A DNA stretch of 64,000 nt, from positions 186,001 through 250,000 of the forward strand of contig NZ_LR130577.1 of assembly GCF_900625025.1 (NCBI RefSeq), in the 5' to 3' direction. Source of the DNA: Lachnoclostridium sp. Marseille-P6806. GTDB lineage: Bacteria > Bacillota > Clostridia > Lachnospirales > Lachnospiraceae. The notes under the pieces were generated by a model that was not told the DNA's origin, did no database searches, and saw nothing but the letters and a program-made list of their open reading frames with translations. The translations under genes and the position numbers were made by a program. Below, piece after piece: positions 60,060-64,000 of the stretch; the first letter of the stretch is position 1, and each line of letters begins with the position of its first letter.

Positions 60060-60704
60060 ATGACAGACATTCATTCCACACAGGGCAGCAATCCGTCCGG
60101 CCGCGGCGGGACGCAGGCTGCGGGACGCACGCGCTACATGGCCGTAACGGGCGTCCTCACCGCGATCGCACTGGTTCTGCAGGCAATCGAATTCCCGCTT
60201 CCGATGCTGATGCCTCCGTTTATCAAATTTGATCTCTCAGATCTCCCGGCCCTCATCGGCGCCTTTGCCATGGGCCCGCTCTGCGGCGTCATCATCGAGC
60301 TGCTCAAAAATCTTCTGCACGGCCTGATGATGAGTCAGTCGGTCGGTGTCGGCGAGCTCTGCAACTTTCTGCTCGGCGCGGTCTTTGTCGGCGTGTCCGG
60401 CGCGATCTACCGGAGGCACCGGAGCAAAAAAACCGCTCTCATCGCCTCGCTTGCCGGCGCAGCGTCCATGGCGGTCCTCTCCCTGCCGATCAACTACTTC
60501 ATCGTATATCCGTTCTATTATCAGTTTATGCCCGAGGAGGCGATTCTGCAGGCCTATCAGCTTATTCTCCCGTCCGTGAAAAGCATACTGCAGAGCCTTG
60601 TCATCTTCAATCTTCCGTTCACCTTTGCAAAGGGCATGGTCGACGTGCTGATCACGTTCCTGATCTACAAGCGGATCTCGCCGCTGCTGAAAGGGCATGC
60701 GTAA
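60060..60704 (+). CDS. ribU: Riboflavin ECF transporter S component
   Basis: A 214-residue membrane protein with about six hydrophobic segments. After a 30-residue polar N-terminus comes YMAVTGVLTAIALVLQAIEF, then PPFIKFDLSDLPALIGAFAM near 57-76, the riboflavin-binding signature of RibU, and LLKNLLHGLMMS near 86. FNLPFTFAKGMVDVLITFLI is near 180-199. The FMN riboswitch confirms the substrate. AGGAG precedes the ATG. The EcfA/T energising module is encoded elsewhere. Confidence 0.95.
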   Translation: MTDIHSTQGSNPSGRGGTQAAGRTRYMAVTGVLTAIALVLQAIEFPLPMLMPPFIKFDLSDLPALIGAFAMGPLCGVIIELLKNLLHGLMMSQSVGVGELCNFLLGAVFVGVSGAIYRRHRSKKTALIASLAGAASMAVLSLPINYFIVYPFYYQFMPEEAILQAYQLILPSVKSILQSLVIFNLPFTFAKGMVDVLITFLIYKRISPLLKGHA

Positions 60705-60740
60705 GCGGAGATATACGTCGGGCTGCGCCTGATGGATGGG

Positions 60741-60774
60741 GCTGCATCTTTGCCTGCGGCAAGGATGCAGCTTA
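60741..60774 (+). terminator. Hairpin between convergent ribU and GH105 genes
   Basis: GCTGCATCTTTGCC pairs with GGCAAGGATGCAGC around TGC, followed by a weak TTA tail. Both flanking genes end here, so a bidirectional terminator is likely although the U-run is poor. Confidence 0.5.
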
Positions 60775-61824
60775 CAGCGCGCCGTCCGCCCTCTCTTCAT
60801 CCATGTCGATCAGATGTGCAAAAAAAGCGAGCACCAGTCCCTGTCCCCAGCCCTGGATCCAGTCGCGGGAAATGTTCCGGTAGCCCGCAATGTCTTTCAT
60901 GACTGCGGTTCCGCCGGACACATTCATCACTCTGCCATCCGGAGAAATCTGATTCATTATCCCGCCCAGCGCTTTCTGCACATAGCGGTAATGAAGAGGA
61001 TTCCCCCGGGACACCATGGCCGCGGCGATCCCTGCCGATGCGGAAACCTCCTCGTAGGACGCCCCGTCATCCAGCACCGTTCGCCAGAGTCCTCCGTCCG
61101 TCTGCAGGAGCTTCAGCGCCGCAAGCTGATCATTCAGCGAACCGGCAACATCCATATACCGCGGATACAGATATGCCTTAGGGAGAATTTTTCCCACCTG
61201 TGCCATGGTATATACGGCCCACGCATTGGCCCTGCCCCAATAGATCCCCGACATATGATCTCCGGCGAGATTGTCATAGCCGTGATACCACAGCCCCGAA
61301 TCCGGATCCTGCAAATAGCGGATATGCCAGTAATATTGATTCAGCGCATCCTCGATCAGCTCCTCCCTCCCGAGCTTCACACCGACCCGCAGAAGAAAGA
61401 ACGCCGCCATGAACAGCGTATCCGCCCAGCACTGCTCGGGAAAATCATTGTCCGGCGATACGGTATGCTGGAGAACATGGTCCCCGAAGCGAAGCGCATG
61501 ATCCCGGAGATATTCCGTCTTTGACAACACCAGCTCCCAGTATTTTTCCTCTCCTGTCGCCTCAAAGAGAGAAATCAGACAGTGCCCCATGGCACAGGCG
61601 TTTACCGTCCACTCCGCCGGAAGCCCCAGCCGGATCAGCTCGTCCACTCTCTCTTTCATCGGCTGAAGATAGCGCTCGTCTTTCGTGATTTCATATGCCT
61701 TGCTGATCCCGTAATACGCGACGCCGCAGGGCCAGTCCCATGTCAGATCCATCCGCATGGTTCTGTCCGCCACTCTACCCATCTGTTCTTTCAGATGATC
61801 AACATCAAATTCCAGCGCTCTCAT
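60772..61824 (-). CDS. Unsaturated glycuronyl/rhamnogalacturonyl hydrolase, GH105
   Basis: A 350-residue six-hairpin (alpha/alpha)6-barrel enzyme. DLTWDWPCGVAYYGISKAYE near 26 carries the catalytic-type aspartate, PEQCWADTLFMAAFFLLR near 130 the second aspartate region, YHGYDNLAGDHMSGIYWGRA near 178 and GNAWAVYT-type RANAWAVYTMAQVG near 196. GH105/GH88 enzymes remove the unsaturated uronic acid left by pectate or rhamnogalacturonan lyases. The ATG 61824 overlaps the GH112 stop by four bases. No signal peptide, so it acts inside the cell. Confidence 0.9.
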   Translation of the reverse strand: MRALEFDVDHLKEQMGRVADRTMRMDLTWDWPCGVAYYGISKAYEITKDERYLQPMKERVDELIRLGLPAEWTVNACAMGHCLISLFEATGEEKYWELVLSKTEYLRDHALRFGDHVLQHTVSPDNDFPEQCWADTLFMAAFFLLRVGVKLGREELIEDALNQYYWHIRYLQDPDSGLWYHGYDNLAGDHMSGIYWGRANAWAVYTMAQVGKILPKAYLYPRYMDVAGSLNDQLAALKLLQTDGGLWRTVLDDGASYEEVSASAGIAAAMVSRGNPLHYRYVQKALGGIMNQISPDGRVMNVSGGTAVMKDIAGYRNISRDWIQGWGQGLVLAFFAHLIDMDEERADGAL

Positions 61825-64000
61825 CACACCCTGCCTCCTGCTGCCTCTTCCATGGGCACATCTGCAAACACAGCTCCAAAGGGCGGAAGCTCCGCAGAGA
61901 TGCGTCTTCCTGCCGCCGTCGCACAGCTTCTCTGCGGCGCTTCGCTGTTATTGATCAGAACCAGTTTCCCGCTGCCCGGAAAGTACGCGCATTCCGTCTC
62001 CGGATTATCCGTCACGCACGCTGCCTCCGGATCGATTCCGGCTCCGAAAAGAATCAGATTCAGCAAAAGCCTCGTATTGGCATTGCTGATCCGGAATTCC
62101 GACAGATAAATTCCTCTGCCTTTTCCAAAGGAGTGAACGGACAAAGCGGGCACTCCGTCCTCCGCAAGCAGAACTCTCGCCATCCCGTCCGTCAGAAAGC
62201 GGTTTTCCTTAGCCGCAATCGAAGCTCCCTCGGGGATCAGTCCCGGAACCGCACAGAGATCAAACCTCCATTTTCCGTGGCAGACTCTCGCCCCGGTATC
62301 CTCATCCACTCCCAACGCCGGAGCGAGGCGGAAATAATCCATGTGCCCTTCTCTCGCCGAGGGCTCGTTTACACCGATCAGTGTTCCGCCCTCCCACACC
62401 CATCGGTGAAATGCGGCGACGAGCTCCGGATCATCCCACGCGGCTCCGCCGCTCCACGCCGTCCCCGCTCTCCCGGCATTGACAGCGACCTGTACGCCTT
62501 TCAGGCCTCCCTGCTTCACTTCCTCAAAGCTGATGAATTTTACCCGCACCGGCAAACCGGACAGCGCTTCGTTGATATGAATCAGATCATGCGCCGCAGT
62601 CTCGTGAAAATGTCCGGACAAGGTCCAGCTTCGGAGCGCCCCCCACGCATGCACCACGGCGACCGTCACCGGAAGCGTATACACCGGCCCTGCGGCATGC
62701 AGAGCCCGGATTGTCCGGAACTCATCCGCCAGCTCCTCGATCCTGCTGCAGAACTGCGGATACGCCTCCAGCAGATGCAGATAACCGCCCAGTCCGATCC
62801 GATCCACCGGCTCTCTTAAAAGCGCCCGGCGAACCGATCTCCAATACTGCGCCGCATCCGCCTCCGGATCCCCTCCCTCCGAGAACGTAGGCTTTCCTCC
62901 AAGTCCCACGGGGAACAGATACGGATGCAGACGGATCTCATGAACCGCCGCTTTCACCCCCGCGCAGAGCCTCGCTTCAAAGCCGGAAAACACACATTTG
63001 ATCAGACCGTCAAAGCCGAATTCTTCAAACAGATCAGAATACGGCTCTACGCCGATCCAGCTGTCGTCATAGAAGACATACGCTTTCTTGCCGTGCGTAT
63101 GGACAAGCTTCACCAGCTCTCTCCCGAAGCGGACAACAAAACGGTTGGTAAAGCGCATATAATCCCGCTGCTTCTTTTCCGGAGGCATATGCGTGACATG
63201 AAAGCGTCCCCGGTTGATGAAATCCTCAGCAGTAAGAGCATAACCATACTCCTCTTCAAAGCTCTCCAGAGCCTCCGGACTCACGGTAAAGTCATAGCTT
63301 CCCCAGTCCGTAAAAAGATTCCGGTTTCTTTCATCCGCTCCCCAGATCCACACAAAATTATAGAACATTGAGGTGAAGCGAACCACATTCGTATGCGGAT
63401 GCTCCCTGCACCATCGGTCGAGCCAGCTGTACAGGTAGCGCTGCGCTTCCGGGCTCCGCGGATCCACCGGCATCAGGTGTTCGCTCTCCCAGTCGTTCGT
63501 CACATGGTTATACATGGATATTTCTTCCCAGATCCGGTAAACAAGAAAATTCACCGTATACTCATGAAAAGGAAGCGGATCCGGAATCACGACACTGCCG
63601 GTTCCCTCCTCATAGCGCCAGAGTGATCTATCTTCTTCCCGGTCCTCCGTCCGGTCAAAGACCTGCCAGAAGCGCATGGCCCGGGGCTCCGCGTTGATCC
63701 GGAACTGCTCCTCATCATAGCCGGACAGCAGGCGGATGCGACAGGTGCCCTCTCCTGCCATGACCGGCGCTGACATCAGAAAGGTCTGCTGCAGATGCTC
63801 CGGATGCTTTCGCGCCCACTCGTTGTGATCCCGGATAATGCACAGCGTCGAGTAAATATCATACCCCGCCTTCATGAGCTCCTCTGAGAGCGCCGTGCCA
63901 TCGGAATCGCGGATGACGTCCGCGCCCCACTGCCGGGCAAGACGGAGCGTCAGCTCCTCATAGCCTGCTTCGCCGGGCAGTGTGAACCCGCCTTTCTTCA
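61824..64000 (-). CDS. GH112 beta-galactoside phosphorylase (galacto-N-biose/lacto-N-biose or galactosyl-rhamnose type)
   Basis: About 725 residues are visible, with the first base of the start codon just outside the window. The N-terminus reads KKGGFTLPGEAGYEELTLRL then WGADVIRDSDGT. VRFTSMFYNFVWIWGADERN is near 205, the acid aspartate lies in AYVFYDDSWIGVEPY near 311, KCVFSGFEARLCAG near 334, and LHPYLFPVGLGGKPTF near 356. These are hallmark GH112 blocks. The enzyme phosphorolyses a beta-galactoside to galactose-1-phosphate. Family members use lacto-N-biose/galacto-N-biose or Gal-beta-1,4-rhamnose; the coupled GH105 gene favours the pectin-derived substrate (inference). Confidence 0.92.
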   Translation of the reverse strand, partial: KKGGFTLPGEAGYEELTLRLARQWGADVIRDSDGTALSEELMKAGYDIYSTLCIIRDHNEWARKHPEHLQQTFLMSAPVMAGEGTCRIRLLSGYDEEQFRINAEPRAMRFWQVFDRTEDREEDRSLWRYEEGTGSVVIPDPLPFHEYTVNFLVYRIWEEISMYNHVTNDWESEHLMPVDPRSPEAQRYLYSWLDRWCREHPHTNVVRFTSMFYNFVWIWGADERNRNLFTDWGSYDFTVSPEALESFEEEYGYALTAEDFINRGRFHVTHMPPEKKQRDYMRFTNRFVVRFGRELVKLVHTHGKKAYVFYDDSWIGVEPYSDLFEEFGFDGLIKCVFSGFEARLCAGVKAAVHEIRLHPYLFPVGLGGKPTFSEGGDPEADAAQYWRSVRRALLREPVDRIGLGGYLHLLEAYPQFCSRIEELADEFRTIRALHAAGPVYTLPVTVAVVHAWGALRSWTLSGHFHETAAHDLIHINEALSGLPVRVKFISFEEVKQGGLKGVQVAVNAGRAGTAWSGGAAWDDPELVAAFHRWVWEGGTLIGVNEPSAREGHMDYFRLAPALGVDEDTGARVCHGKWRFDLCAVPGLIPEGASIAAKENRFLTDGMARVLLAEDGVPALSVHSFGKGRGIYLSEFRISNANTRLLLNLILFGAGIDPEAACVTDNPETECAYFPGSGKLVLINNSEAPQRSCATAAGRRISAELPPFGAVFADVPMEEAAGGRV

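Overview
The window is GC-rich Gram-positive DNA from the Clostridia, most likely a Lachnospiraceae-type gut anaerobe. Strong AGGAGG-type ribosome binding sites, a tryptophan T-box leader, an FMN riboswitch before ribU, MurR/RpiR and Fur regulators, an ECF sigma/flotillin operon and many host or plant glycan genes support this. The taxon is an inference. I see no tRNA, rRNA, CRISPR array, insertion sequence or prophage.

Layout. 1-9.2 kb: edge of an Orn/Lys/Arg decarboxylase, galK, mscL, an EamA exporter, a TrpXYZ-like ABC importer, a GH36 alpha-galactosidase and maf. 9.3-10.9 kb: a decayed AbiE toxin-antitoxin pair (antitoxin whole, toxin broken). 11-16.7 kb: surface-polymer genes (DUF6077, GT2, DUF6044, radical SAM). 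16.7-21.1 kb: a two-component system divergent from a lantibiotic-immunity-type ABC exporter with a fused permease; an 11-bp-period operator lies between them. 21-29.8 kb: an acyl-modification cluster (FAD enzyme, two MBOATs, VOC protein, acyl carrier protein, AlgX-like protein, FkbH/HAD-IIIC). 29.8-31.8 kb: gene remnants, thioredoxin, and a coupled three-gene set (DUF3990-like, unknown, NADAR) that looks like a decayed ADP-ribosylation module. 31.8-34.3 kb: Trp T-box and trpBA. 34.3-37 kb: a beta-helix glycosidase and two deletion remnants. 37-45.9 kb: sialic-acid (nan/nag) operon and its MurR-type regulator. 46-49.8 kb: ECF sigma, membrane anti-sigma candidate, two membrane proteins and flotillin. 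50-54.4 kb: zinc uptake (Fur/Zur, ZnuA, ZnuC, ZnuB, lipoprotein). 54.5-60.7 kb: HD hydrolase, M20 peptidase, DUF5058 pair, AGCS symporter, FMN riboswitch and ribU. 60.8-64 kb: GH105 and GH112 genes.

How the genes fit together. GalK can take galactose released by the GH36 enzyme, and the GH112 phosphorylase supplies galactose-1-phosphate directly. The nan operon turns sialic acid into GlcNAc-6-P and GlcN-6-P. TrpBA and a TrpXYZ-like importer sit in the same window. The polymer genes, two MBOATs, immunity exporter and ECF/flotillin operon form a large envelope-modification and envelope-stress section.

Two themes stand out. First, an orientation-fixed family of about 140-bp intergenic elements (named R1 here) sits directly before start codons, has three predicted hairpins and exists in full and partial forms; a second, smaller 5'-UTR repeat family (R2) occurs three times. 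Second, many genes are decaying by internal or terminal deletion (AbiEii, 2-hydroxyacid dehydrogenase, nitroreductase, MBL hydrolase, NADAR, DUF3990, carboxylesterase, response regulator), often beside intact partners.
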